Below, one piece after another: positions 1 through 4,914 of a DNA stretch of 5,426 nt (position 1 is its first letter; each line of letters opens with the position of its first letter). The position numbers and the translations under genes are program-made. The notes under the pieces were generated by a model. It was not told the DNA's origin. It was given only the letters and a program-made list of their open reading frames with translations, and did not search any database. The stretch is taken from contig CAKUKW010000147.1 in NCBI GenBank assembly GCA_934663885.1, forward strand, positions 1 to 5,426. The letters are read 5' to 3'. Source of the DNA: an uncultured Tidjanibacter sp. Lineage in GTDB: Bacteria > Bacteroidota > Bacteroidia > Bacteroidales > Rikenellaceae.

Positions 1-1
1 G

Positions 2-547
2 CTCGACGGTGAATGGTACGGCTGGTGGACCGACGACGGAGATCCCGACACCTGGATACTATGCATAGGTATCTGCCTGCCCGCTTCGGCCGACGACGAT
101 CCTTATAATATTCCTACCGGCCAATATAAAATAGACGAACTCTACACGCTGGACACCAGCAAAAAGTTGTTCATGCCGGGATTCAGGCAGGGTGAGATCA
201 GCAATACATTTTACGGAACCTACTATTTCAACGAAGCCGACCACTATTCGGCACCGATAGGTTACGGCGTCGACGGAGGGTATGTGGACATACAGAAGGC
301 TGCCGACGGAAAATACCAAATATCGGTTAATCTGTATGACGACCTTTCCGCGGACGAATGCCACACCATTACCGGCACATACAGCGGAGAACTGCCCGAC
401 ATATGGAGCTTCCCGCTGGATGCTGGTTTCAACGGAGTCCGCGCACGCAAAGCGGGCAACGCCGATGCGCCGCATGTAAAAGCACCGGGCAGGAGCGCCC
501 GCGAAAGGGGTGCGCAGCCCGCAATTCCCCTGAGGGCCGAAAAATAA
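2..547 (+). CDS. C-terminal part of an unrecognised beta-rich, possibly surface-exposed protein
   Basis: The frame is open from the left edge to a TAA at 545-547, giving 181 visible residues; the start is outside the window. I do not recognise the family with certainty. Residues 1-131 are rich in Tyr, Trp, Gly and Asp, with short alternating strands: YGWW near 6-9, TWILCIGI at 17-24, PTGQYKI at 38-44, LFMPGF at 56-61, GKYQISVNL at 103-111 and ITGTYSGEL at 123-131. This pattern resembles repeated beta-sandwich domains of Bacteroidota cell-surface lipoproteins; that is inference, since the signal peptide or lipobox would lie upstream. From about residue 145 the chain changes to a basic, Ala/Arg/Pro-rich tail without strand pattern. 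The other frames there offer no better continuation, so I see no proof of a frameshift. It converges on rplQ and is probably unrelated to the operon. Confidence 0.75.
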   Translation, partial: LDGEWYGWWTDDGDPDTWILCIGICLPASADDDPYNIPTGQYKIDELYTLDTSKKLFMPGFRQGEISNTFYGTYYFNEADHYSAPIGYGVDGGYVDIQKAADGKYQISVNLYDDLSADECHTITGTYSGELPDIWSFPLDAGFNGVRARKAGNADAPHVKAPGRSARERGAQPAIPLRAEK

Positions 548-555
548 GAAGTCGG

Positions 556-583
556 GCATCCGGTTTCATAAAAGGCGGGATGC
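556..583 (+). other. Weak hairpin after the + strand gene
   Basis: GCATCC (556-561) and GGATGC (578-583) can form a 6-bp stem with a 16-nt loop, nine bases after the stop codon of the + strand gene. No T-tract follows, so on its own it is a poor terminator. It may only protect the transcript end, or be chance. Confidence 0.25.
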
Positions 584-614
584 TCCCCTTGTAATAGTAA
601 ACACAAGTTAGTAT

Positions 615-653
615 CAAACAGTAGGCCTGCTCTATGAGCAGGCCTACTGTTTG
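615..653. terminator. Perfect 18-bp inverted repeat, probable bidirectional terminator
   Basis: The arm CAAACAGTAGGCCTGCTC (615-632) is followed by the loop TAT and its exact reverse complement (636-653), giving 18 uninterrupted base pairs. The stem ends carry AAA on one side and TTT on the other, so either strand makes a GC-rich hairpin whose 3' arm ends in TGTTTG. It lies 67 bases after the + strand stop codon and about 100 bases after the rplQ stop codon, between convergent genes where a two-way terminator is expected. The downstream T-tract is short on both strands, so termination strength is uncertain. Confidence 0.75.
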
Positions 654-755
654 TTGTGCAGTCGTGAAGGTTATAGGAACTCCTCAAAACCCTCGTATTA
701 CACCTGTCCGGTTTTAGGGAACATTCTCACATACCCGCCGGAAGGAAAGTAAAAC

Positions 756-1400
756 TTATTCCGCCGGTTTCTCGGCCGGAGCTTCAGTTTCCGCAGGTAC
801 TTCAGTTTCAACGGAAGCCTCTGCTTCGGCAGGAACCTCCGCGGGAACTTCAACGACTTCCTCTTTCACCGGAGCTTCCTCTACCTTTTGGGCCGGAGCC
901 TCGGCTACGGGAGCTGCTGCAGGCTTGGCGGCTTTTTCCTTGGCAGGAGCTGCTGCTGCTGCTGCGGGAGTCGCTTTCTTGGCTCCGCTGCGGCCGCGAC
1001 GTGTCTTAACCTTGGTTTCAGCACCGCCAGTGGTATATGTTTCGTTGAAATCGACCAACTCGATTATACACATTTCGGCTGCGTCACCCAAACGGAAACC
1101 CGTGTGGAGTATACGGGTGTAACCACCCGGACGGTCGCCCACCTTAGGTGCTACAACGCGGAAAAGCTCCGTTACGGCCACTTTGTCTTTCAGGTAACTG
1201 AAAACAACGCGGCGCTGGTGCGTCGTATCCTCTTTCGATTTGGTAATAAGCGGCTCCACATATTTCTTGAGGGCCTTTGCTTTTGCTACGGTCGTTTCGA
1301 TTCTCTTGTGAAGTATCAGCGAAGACGCCATATTTGACATCAGTGCTTTGCGGTGACCCGCCTGCCTTCCGAGATGGTTTACTTTTTTATTGTGTCTCAT
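756..1400 (-). CDS. rplQ: 50S ribosomal protein bL17 with long C-terminal tail
   Basis: The product is 214 residues; the E. coli protein has 127. The conserved bL17 core is residues 1-121: it opens [20 protein letters not shown] and continues with an N-terminal basic helix region, the [11 protein letters not shown] block near 63-73, and [10 protein letters not shown] at 88-97. bL17 binds 23S rRNA near the exit of the peptide tunnel. After the core come a basic stretch (about 128-142, [13 protein letters not shown]), an alanine run (146-151), and a tail (174-214) dominated by Glu, Pro, Ala and Val with repeated PAE units. Bacteroidota L17 proteins are commonly longer than the E. coli protein, but this tail is long. 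The ATG is fixed by the conserved N-terminus and by an in-frame TAA four codons upstream. This is the last gene of the operon, 38 bases after rpoA. Confidence 0.97.
   Translation of the reverse strand: MRHNKKVNHLGRQAGHRKALMSNMASSLILHKRIETTVAKAKALKKYVEPLITKSKEDTTHQRRVVFSYLKDKVAVTELFRVVAPKVGDRPGGYTRILHTGFRLGDAAEMCIIELVDFNETYTTGGAETKVKTRRGRSGAKKATPAAAAAAPAKEKAAKPAAAPVAEAPAQKVEEAPVKEEVVEVPAEVPAEAEASVETEVPAETEAPAEKPAE
949..965 (-). repeat. GCT triplet run in the rplQ tail
   Basis: Five complete GCT units plus GC run without interruption, read on the + strand. On the coding strand they give the alanine stretch at residues 146-151 of bL17. Such a run is prone to slippage in multiples of three, which would change tail length without breaking the frame. 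Confidence 0.7.
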
Positions 1401-1430
1401 AATTAATACTTAATTTACTTTAAGGGTTAG

Positions 1431-1440
1431 CGACCTCCTT
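1431..1440 (-). promoter_or_regulatory. Strong Shine-Dalgarno-like motif on the rpoA stop codon
   Basis: The minus strand reads AAGGAGGTCG, and its first two bases are the last two of the rpoA stop codon TAA. AAGGAGGT matches the complement of the 16S rRNA 3' end over 8 nt, but its last base is 32 nt before the rplQ ATG, far beyond normal spacing. No in-frame start lies nearer: upstream of the ATG the frame reads ATT, TTA, GTA and then TAA. A small AT hairpin (CTTAA at 1424-1420 with TTAAG at 1413-1409) could shorten the effective gap to about 16 nt. Confidence 0.5.
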
Positions 1441-2431
1441 AATCCTTGTCCAGTTTGTATACGGACACGTCCATTCCGAAGTGGAGGTTGAGCGAAGCCA
1501 GCAGGTCGTCCAGCTCGGTAAGCGACTTCTTACCGAAATTGCGGAACTTGAGCAGGTCGTTGCGGTTGTAGCGCACAAGGTCGCCGATAGTATCGACTTC
1601 CGCAGCCTTGAGGCAGTTCAGCGCGCGTACCGAAAGATCCTGATCCGAAAGTTTCGTTTTCAGGAGTTGACGCATGTGAAGAATGTCCTCATCGAATTCC
1701 TCGGCCATGTTATTGTCCTCCATGTTCAGCGTAATTTTCTCATCCGAGAAAAGCATGAAATGGTGGATCAGTATCCTGGCTGCTTCCTTCAGCGCGTCCT
1801 TCGGGTGTATCGAACCGTCCGTAGTAATCTCTATGTTGAGCTTTTCATAGTCGGTTTTTTGCTCCACACGGTAGTTTTCGACCGAATACTTCACATTTTT
1901 AATGGGAGTATGTATCGAGTCCACCGGAAGTACGCCGAATTCGGAGTCCGCATCGCGGTTTTCTTCGGCAGGTACATATCCGCGCCCCTTCCCTATCGTG
2001 AGCTCCATCTGGAGCTTGGTTTCGGGAGTAAGGCGGCATATAACCAGCTCAGGGTTGAGCACCTTGAAGTTAGTCAGGAAATTCGAGATCTGCCCTGCTG
2101 TGAGCTCACTCTGGCCCGCTAAATTGATGACGACTTTCTCGCCATCAACATTATCCACCGTCCTGATAAAGCGTACCTGCTTGAGGTTTAAAATAATATC
2201 TATAACACCTTCCATCACTCCGGGGATGGCGGCAAATTCGTGATCGACACCGGATATCTTTACGCTGGTAATCGCATACCCCTCCAGGGAGGAGAGCAGG
2301 ATCCTGCGCAAAGCGTTCCCGATAGTCATGCCGAAGCCGGGCTCCAACGGACGGAACTCGAATTTCCCGAAGTTGGATGTGGATTCAAGCATTATCACCT
2401 TTTCAGGTTTCTGGAATGCTAATATTGCCAT
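1439..2431 (-). CDS. rpoA: DNA-directed RNA polymerase subunit alpha
   Basis: The 330-residue product has the full alpha architecture. The N-terminal dimerisation and assembly domain (about 1-235) contains the signature [19 protein letters not shown] (36-54), whose arginines correspond to the beta-contacting region. An acidic linker (about 238-250, [13 protein letters not shown]) follows. The C-terminal domain (about 258-320) contains SVRALNCLK (267-275) and [11 protein letters not shown] (297-307). These hold the equivalents of E. coli Arg265, Asn268, Lys298 and Ser299, which contact UP-element DNA and activators. Alpha forms the dimer on which beta and beta' assemble. Its place between rpsD and rplQ is conserved across bacteria. 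The ATG is supported by the conserved N-terminus and by an AAGGAG eight bases upstream, unlike most genes in this operon. Confidence 0.98.
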   Translation of the reverse strand: MAILAFQKPEKVIMLESTSNFGKFEFRPLEPGFGMTIGNALRRILLSSLEGYAITSVKISGVDHEFAAIPGVMEGVIDIILNLKQVRFIRTVDNVDGEKVVINLAGQSELTAGQISNFLTNFKVLNPELVICRLTPETKLQMELTIGKGRGYVPAEENRDADSEFGVLPVDSIHTPIKNVKYSVENYRVEQKTDYEKLNIEITTDGSIHPKDALKEAARILIHHFMLFSDEKITLNMEDNNMAEEFDEDILHMRQLLKTKLSDQDLSVRALNCLKAAEVDTIGDLVRYNRNDLLKFRNFGKKSLTELDDLLASLNLHFGMDVSVYKLDKD

Positions 2432-2439
2432 AATTTTCG

Positions 2440-2445
2440 CTCCTT
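2440..2445 (-). promoter_or_regulatory. Canonical Shine-Dalgarno sequence of rpoA
   Basis: The minus strand reads AAGGAG, then the eight bases CGAAAATT, then the rpoA ATG: textbook spacing. Bacteroidota genes mostly lack such motifs, and rpsD, rpsK, rpsM, rpmJ and infA here have none. The site therefore marks rpoA as translated differently, perhaps because polymerase and ribosomal proteins are needed in different amounts. Confidence 0.65.
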
Positions 2446-2474
2446 ATTATTTTCTATGTTTTTCATCTTAATAT

Positions 2475-2502
2475 GCCCTGCCGGGCGCTTGTGCCGGCGG
2501 GC
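2475..2502 (-). other. GC-rich mRNA hairpin between rpsD and rpoA
   Basis: In the transcript GCCCGCCGG (2502-2494) pairs with CCGGCAGGGC (2484-2475), giving nine base pairs with one bulged A and a nine-base loop. A mixed AT-rich stretch follows rather than a T-tract, so it is not a typical intrinsic terminator. It ends 29 bases before the rpoA Shine-Dalgarno sequence. It could be a processing or 3'-end-protecting hairpin that lets rpoA be expressed at a different level from the ribosomal genes. Confidence 0.5.
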
Positions 2503-2517
2503 GCTCTCAGGCCGCTA

Positions 2518-3123
2518 TTATTTCGAGTAGAGCTCGACGATCAGCTGCTCCTTGATATTCTCGGGGATGTCTTCCCTCTCGGGCCTCTGCAGGAACCTGC
2601 CTGTCATCGAAGCGCCGTCCCACTCCAGCCAAGCGTGGCGGGTGCGGCGTGATGAAGTCGACTCGGTGATAACTTCGAGGCTTTTCGATTTCTCGCGAAC
2701 ACCCACTACATCGCCGGCTTTGAGGCTGTACGACGGAATGTTAACGACCTGGCCGTTAACAGTAATGTGGCGGTGCGATACGAGCTGGCGTGCGGCTGCC
2801 CTGGTAGGAGCTATACCGAGACGGTAAACCACGTTGTCGAGCCTCGATTCAAGGAGTTTCAACAGGTTTTCGCCAGTGATGCCTCCCATGCGGGCGGCTT
2901 CATCGAAAGTTTTGTGGAACTGTTTCTCGAGAATGCCGTATGTATATTTGGCTTTCTGTTTTTCGCTAAGCTGGGTGCCGTATTCAGACACTTTTTTGCG
3001 CTTGCGGTTCAGACCGTGCTGTCCGGGAGGATAGTTCTTCTTTTCGAGCGTTTTGTCCACCCCGAAAATGGGTTCGCCGAACTTGCGGGCTATCTTAGTC
3101 TTTGGTCCAATATATTTTCCCAT
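2518..3123 (-). CDS. rpsD: 30S ribosomal protein uS4
   Basis: The 201-residue product matches the length of Bacteroidota S4. Its N-terminal part (1-90) opens [21 protein letters not shown] and includes NYPPGQHG at 30-37. The S4 RNA-binding domain lies at about 92-155 ([32 protein letters not shown]...). There are no cysteines, so this is the zinc-free form. uS4 is a primary 16S rRNA binder that nucleates assembly of the 30S body and helps form the mRNA entry channel. In E. coli and Bacillus, S4 represses translation of its own operon or gene by binding an mRNA structure. The 191-base structured gap upstream is therefore a plausible target here (inference). The gene ends in tandem in-frame stops, TAA then TAG. 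Confidence 0.98.
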   Translation of the reverse strand: MGKYIGPKTKIARKFGEPIFGVDKTLEKKNYPPGQHGLNRKRKKVSEYGTQLSEKQKAKYTYGILEKQFHKTFDEAARMGGITGENLLKLLESRLDNVVYRLGIAPTRAAARQLVSHRHITVNGQVVNIPSYSLKAGDVVGVREKSKSLEVITESTSSRRTRHAWLEWDGASMTGRFLQRPEREDIPENIKEQLIVELYSK

Positions 3124-3180
3124 TGTTTTCTTTGATTTTTTTGATAATGTAACTGTTGGTGCCGTTGCGTGTTACTAATC

Positions 3181-3314
3181 GGTTCTAACCTGCCTTTGCG
3201 GAGCCTGCCTGAAACAGACCGGTCGTGTTGAGTCACATCGCTCCGTGAGCTCCGCCGTCCTTCGGACGACATCGGTTGTCGATAAGACCGCCTGCCGGCC
3301 CGGTTCGAAATTAA
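3181..3314 (-). ncRNA. Candidate structured leader of rpsD in the 191-base gap
   Basis: The gap between rpsK and rpsD (3124-3314) is the widest in the operon and codes for nothing credible. In the transcript several helices are possible. CGTCC (3268-3264), loop GAA and GGACG (3260-3256) form a 5-bp stem. Next to it GCGGAGC (3255-3249) can pair with GCTCCGC (3204-3198) over 7 bp, enclosing TCAC/GTGA (3248-3245 with 3236-3233). A competing fold pairs GAGCTCAC (3252-3245) with GTGACTC (3236-3230), leaving C3249 bulged. The loop GGAGC (3244-3240) could instead pair with GCTCC (3204-3200), a possible pseudoknot. Competing helices before an S4 gene suggest an S4-responsive leader. This comes from reading the sequence only, without covariation. 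Confidence 0.4.
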
Positions 3315-3704
3315 TTACACGCGGCGGCGGTTGGGAGGACGGCATCCGTTGTGTGGCATCGGGGTCACGTCGATGATCTCGATAACTTCGATTCCCGCGC
3401 CGTGGATGGTGCGGATAGCGGATTCGCGCCCGGCACCCGGACCCTTGACATAAACCTTTACTTTACGCAGGCCTGCATCGTAGGCGACCTTTGCGCAGTC
3501 GGCCGATGCCATCTGGGCTGCATACGGGGTATTCTTTTTCGAACCCCTGAAGCCCATCTTACCTGCAGAACTCCAACTTATGACCTCGCCCACACCGTTG
3601 GTAAGGGTCACGATCACGTTGTTGAAAGTGGAGTGGACGAAGGCCATGCCCACCGGCTCAACCTTAACGACTCTTTTCTTTGTTGTTGTTTGTTTCTTTG
3701 CCAT
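3315..3704 (-). CDS. rpsK: 30S ribosomal protein uS11
   Basis: The 129-residue product is collinear with E. coli S11 (129 residues). After a short basic N-terminal extension (1-14), the conserved fold runs from [18 protein letters not shown] (18-35) through [28 protein letters not shown] (39-66) and [22 protein letters not shown] (86-107). It ends with [16 protein letters not shown] (114-129). uS11 sits on the 30S platform, where it binds 16S rRNA and borders the mRNA exit path. Asn119-Gly120 in the PHNGC motif is the position converted to isoaspartate in E. coli S11. The start is fixed by MAKKQ after an A-rich leader. The gene lies 86 bases after rpsM and 191 bases before rpsD. Confidence 0.98.
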   Translation of the reverse strand: MAKKQTTTKKRVVKVEPVGMAFVHSTFNNVIVTLTNGVGEVISWSSAGKMGFRGSKKNTPYAAQMASADCAKVAYDAGLRKVKVYVKGPGAGRESAIRTIHGAGIEVIEIIDVTPMPHNGCRPPNRRRV

Positions 3705-3721
3705 ACTTTTTATTCGTTAGC

Positions 3722-3772
3722 TATATTCCCGACCCGGCGTTTACTGATGTTTCGACCCGCACCGGAAATATA
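3722..3772 (-). other. Stem-loop spanning the rpsM-rpsK gap
   Basis: In the transcript TATATTTCC (3772-3764) can pair with GGGAATATA (3730-3722): nine base pairs including one G-U. A few further GC or wobble pairs are possible inward (G3763 with C3731 and neighbours). The 33-base loop carries two copies of CGGGTCG-type sequence (CGACCCG on the + strand at 3730-3736 and 3753-3759). The stem takes up more than half of the 86-base gap and has no T-tract behind it. It ends 17 bases before the rpsK ATG, so it could affect rpsK initiation or mRNA processing. Confidence 0.35.
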
Positions 3773-3790
3773 TCCTTAAAATACAGGTTA

Positions 3791-4171
3791 CTACTTAGTT
3801 GCTTTTTTCTTGTTAGCCACGGTTTTCTTCTTTCCTTTGCGTGTACGCGCGTTGTTCTTCGTACTCTGTCCGCGCAGGGGAAGGCCGATACGGTGGCGGA
3901 TACCACGGTAGCAACCGATGTCCATCAGTCGTTTGATATTGAGCTGGACCTGAGAACGAGCCTCTCCTTCAACCTTTATACCGCTTTCTGCGATAGCGTT
4001 ACGGATAGCTGCGATCTGGTCGTCGTTCCATTCCTGGACTTTGGTGTCATAGCTGACGCCCGCCATTTCGAGGATCTTGCGCGATGTGCTGCGGCCTATA
4101 CCATAAATATAGGTGAGCCCTATCTCGCCCCTTTTGTTTTTTGGTAAATCTACACCTACTATACGTGCCAT
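3791..4171 (-). CDS. rpsM: 30S ribosomal protein uS13
   Basis: The 126-residue product matches the family length. Its N-terminal part ([30 protein letters not shown], 1-30) forms the globular head-binding domain. A long helical middle section includes [31 protein letters not shown] (72-102). The extended basic tail (103-126, [24 protein letters not shown]) reaches towards tRNA in the decoding region. uS13 is in the 30S head and makes bridges to the 50S subunit through uL5 and 23S rRNA. The usual GQRTK motif reads GQSTK here, with Ser103 in place of a commonly conserved arginine, a small departure. The gene ends in TAG. Its start follows a nearly pure A/G leader and has no Shine-Dalgarno sequence. 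Confidence 0.98.
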   Translation of the reverse strand: MARIVGVDLPKNKRGEIGLTYIYGIGRSTSRKILEMAGVSYDTKVQEWNDDQIAAIRNAIAESGIKVEGEARSQVQLNIKRLMDIGCYRGIRHRIGLPLRGQSTKNNARTRKGKKKTVANKKKATK

Positions 4172-4200
4172 AAATTCTTTTTGATTTTTTCTTTTTCTTT
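4172..4200 (-). promoter_or_regulatory. Polypurine A-rich translation start region of rpsM
   Basis: The 29 bases before the rpsM ATG are almost only A and G on the coding strand, with a few T and one C, and contain no GGAGG-like core. The rpsD leader ends in a similar A-rich stretch. Unstructured A-rich starts without Shine-Dalgarno sequences are typical of Bacteroidota, and here they help assign the phylum. Confidence 0.55.
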
Positions 4201-4233
4201 GTGTTTAGCCCTGCCTGGCTCTCCGGATTCCAC

Positions 4234-4257
4234 GGCTCCTCATGCATCAGAGGCGCC
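4234..4257 (-). other. Hairpin in the rpmJ-rpsM leader
   Basis: In the transcript GGC-G-CCTC (4257-4250) pairs with GAGG-A-GCC (4241-4234), giving seven base pairs around a G-A mismatch with loop TGATGCAT. It lies in the 134-base gap upstream of rpsM. That is the position where E. coli carries its S4-binding pseudoknot for the alpha operon. The sequence does not resemble the E. coli element, so shared function is only a possibility. Confidence 0.4.
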
Positions 4258-4305
4258 CTTTATACCGGCCCGGCGGAAATCACAAAACGGCCATAAGGAT
4301 ATATG

Positions 4306-4422
4306 CTATCCCTGGCGCATTTTGTACTTGGGAGTTTTTTTGCAGATAACGTAAAGTTTGCCTTTACGCCTGACTATCTTGCAGTCTTCGCTCCTTTTTT
4401 TGATAGATGCTTTTACTTTCAT
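4306..4422 (-). CDS. rpmJ: 50S ribosomal protein bL36
   Basis: This 38-codon gene runs from ATG (4422-4420) to TAG (4308-4306). The product begins [20 protein letters not shown] and ends in the conserved KYKMRQG. bL36 is the smallest 50S protein and binds 23S rRNA near the base of the L7/L12 stalk. The zinc-binding form has Cys11, Cys14, Cys27 and His33. Here position 11 is Ser and 33 is Tyr, while Cys14 and Cys27 remain, so the metal site is incomplete and the protein is of the zinc-free type. The location between infA and rpsM is the normal place of the gene. The gaps on both sides are 134 bases. Confidence 0.96.
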   Translation of the reverse strand: MKVKASIKKRSEDCKIVRRKGKLYVICKKTPKYKMRQG

Positions 4423-4479
4423 CTCTTGGACATCAATTTTAAATAAATAATCAATAAGGGTTCGCCGTTTGTTAAAAGC

Positions 4480-4495
4480 GTTTTGCAGCGCAAAC
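4480..4495 (-). other. Small hairpin upstream of rpmJ
   Basis: On the + strand GTTTTGC (4480-4486), loop AGC and GCAAAC (4490-4495) form six pairs with one bulged T; the transcript carries the complement, GTTTGC and GCAAAAC. It adjoins the larger hairpin at 4499-4537, so the infA-rpmJ spacer could hold two consecutive stems. The stem is short and could be chance. Confidence 0.25.
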
Positions 4496-4498
4496 CTC

Positions 4499-4537
4499 CC
4501 ACCGCAGGATGATTTTTCGATATTCGTCCTGCTGTGG
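4499..4537 (-). other. Hairpin in the infA-rpmJ gap
   Basis: In the transcript CCAC-A-GCAGGA (4537-4527) pairs with TCCTGC-G-GTGG (4509-4499), giving ten base pairs around a single A-G mismatch with a 17-base AT-rich loop. No T-tract follows; the next bases are GAGGTTTGCG. The stem starts 19 bases after the infA stop codon. It could protect the 3' end of an infA message or guide processing between infA and rpmJ. Confidence 0.45.
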
Positions 4538-4556
4538 ACTTTACGAGCCAGCCCCT

Positions 4557-4775
4557 TTACTTGTAGCGGAAAGATATGCGTCCCTTCGAAAGGTCGTAGG
4601 GAGACATCTCCACTTTCACTTTGTCACCCGGGAGGATCTTTATATAATGCATACGCATCTTTCCCGAGATGTGGGCGGTGATAACATGACCGTTATCCAA
4701 CTCGACGCGGAACATCGCGTTGGAGAGGGCCTCGATTATCGTTCCGTCCTTTTCAATAGCAGCTTGTTTTGCCAT
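4557..4775 (-). CDS. infA: Translation initiation factor IF-1
   Basis: The 72-residue product is the standard bacterial IF-1 length and is one S1/OB-fold domain. Recognisable blocks are [26 protein letters not shown] (1-26), [20 protein letters not shown] (28-47) and [25 protein letters not shown] (48-72). IF-1 binds the 30S A site during initiation and works with IF-2 and IF-3. The start is fixed by MAKQ. The upstream sequence (AAAAAACTCTT before the ATG) has no Shine-Dalgarno motif. The gene lies 139 bases after map and 134 bases before rpmJ, as expected for a spc-operon end in this phylum. Confidence 0.98.
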   Translation of the reverse strand: MAKQAAIEKDGTIIEALSNAMFRVELDNGHVITAHISGKMRMHYIKILPGDKVKVEMSPYDLSKGRISFRYK

Positions 4776-4853
4776 AAGAGTTTTTTAAGATTTTTCCCCG
4801 CTTCCCGGATTTTTTATTATTGGGTCGTCCATTAACCGGAAGGTCTGTCTGCC

Positions 4854-4867
4854 GTTTTCCGGAAAAC
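4854..4867. repeat. Perfect 14-bp palindrome in the map-infA gap
   Basis: GTTTTCCGGAAAAC is identical on both strands. With no spacer it is poor as an RNA hairpin and would suit a dimeric DNA-binding protein better. It lies 78 bases upstream of the infA ATG. I see no good Bacteroidota promoter (TTTG, then TAnnTTTG) next to it, so a role is unproven. Confidence 0.3.
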
Positions 4868-4914
4868 AAGCCCGGCCTGTTCTCCATACATTCATCCCTT
4901 CCCGTGGAACCCCT

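Noticed and set aside
686..715. AAAACC/GGTTTT inverted repeat after rplQ
   Set aside because: Six mostly AT pairs around an 18-nt loop with no T-tract. The repeat at 615-653 is a far better terminator.
888..1337. 149-codon + strand frame opposite rplQ
   Set aside because: It is a Gly/Cys/Arg-rich antisense shadow of the L17 tail and core; rplQ is certain on the other strand.
1481..2122. 213-codon + strand frame opposite rpoA
   Set aside because: It is an antisense shadow of rpoA, kept open by codon bias, with no domain I can recognise.
3090..3272. 60-codon minus-strand frame overlapping the start of rpsD
   Set aside because: It is an Arg-rich translation of the structured gap that runs into rpsD in another frame, with no recognisable protein features. 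The gap is better explained as RNA structure.
2477..4215. Recurrent hexamer GGCAGG in the rpsM, rpsD and rpoA leaders
   Set aside because: It occurs five times in the gaps, but the same hexamer also occurs inside rplQ, rpsD and the + strand gene, so it is likely a compositional effect.
4047..4247. 66-codon minus-strand frame over the rpsM start
   Set aside because: It reads rpsM and its A-rich leader in a wrong frame, which gives the lysine run. There is no independent support.
4230..4290. Possible internal promoter before rpsM (TTTTG, then TATAAAGG after 18 nt on the minus strand)
   Set aside because: Only the leading TA matches the Bacteroidota -7 consensus TAnnTTTG, and spacing is slightly short. 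Too weak to list.
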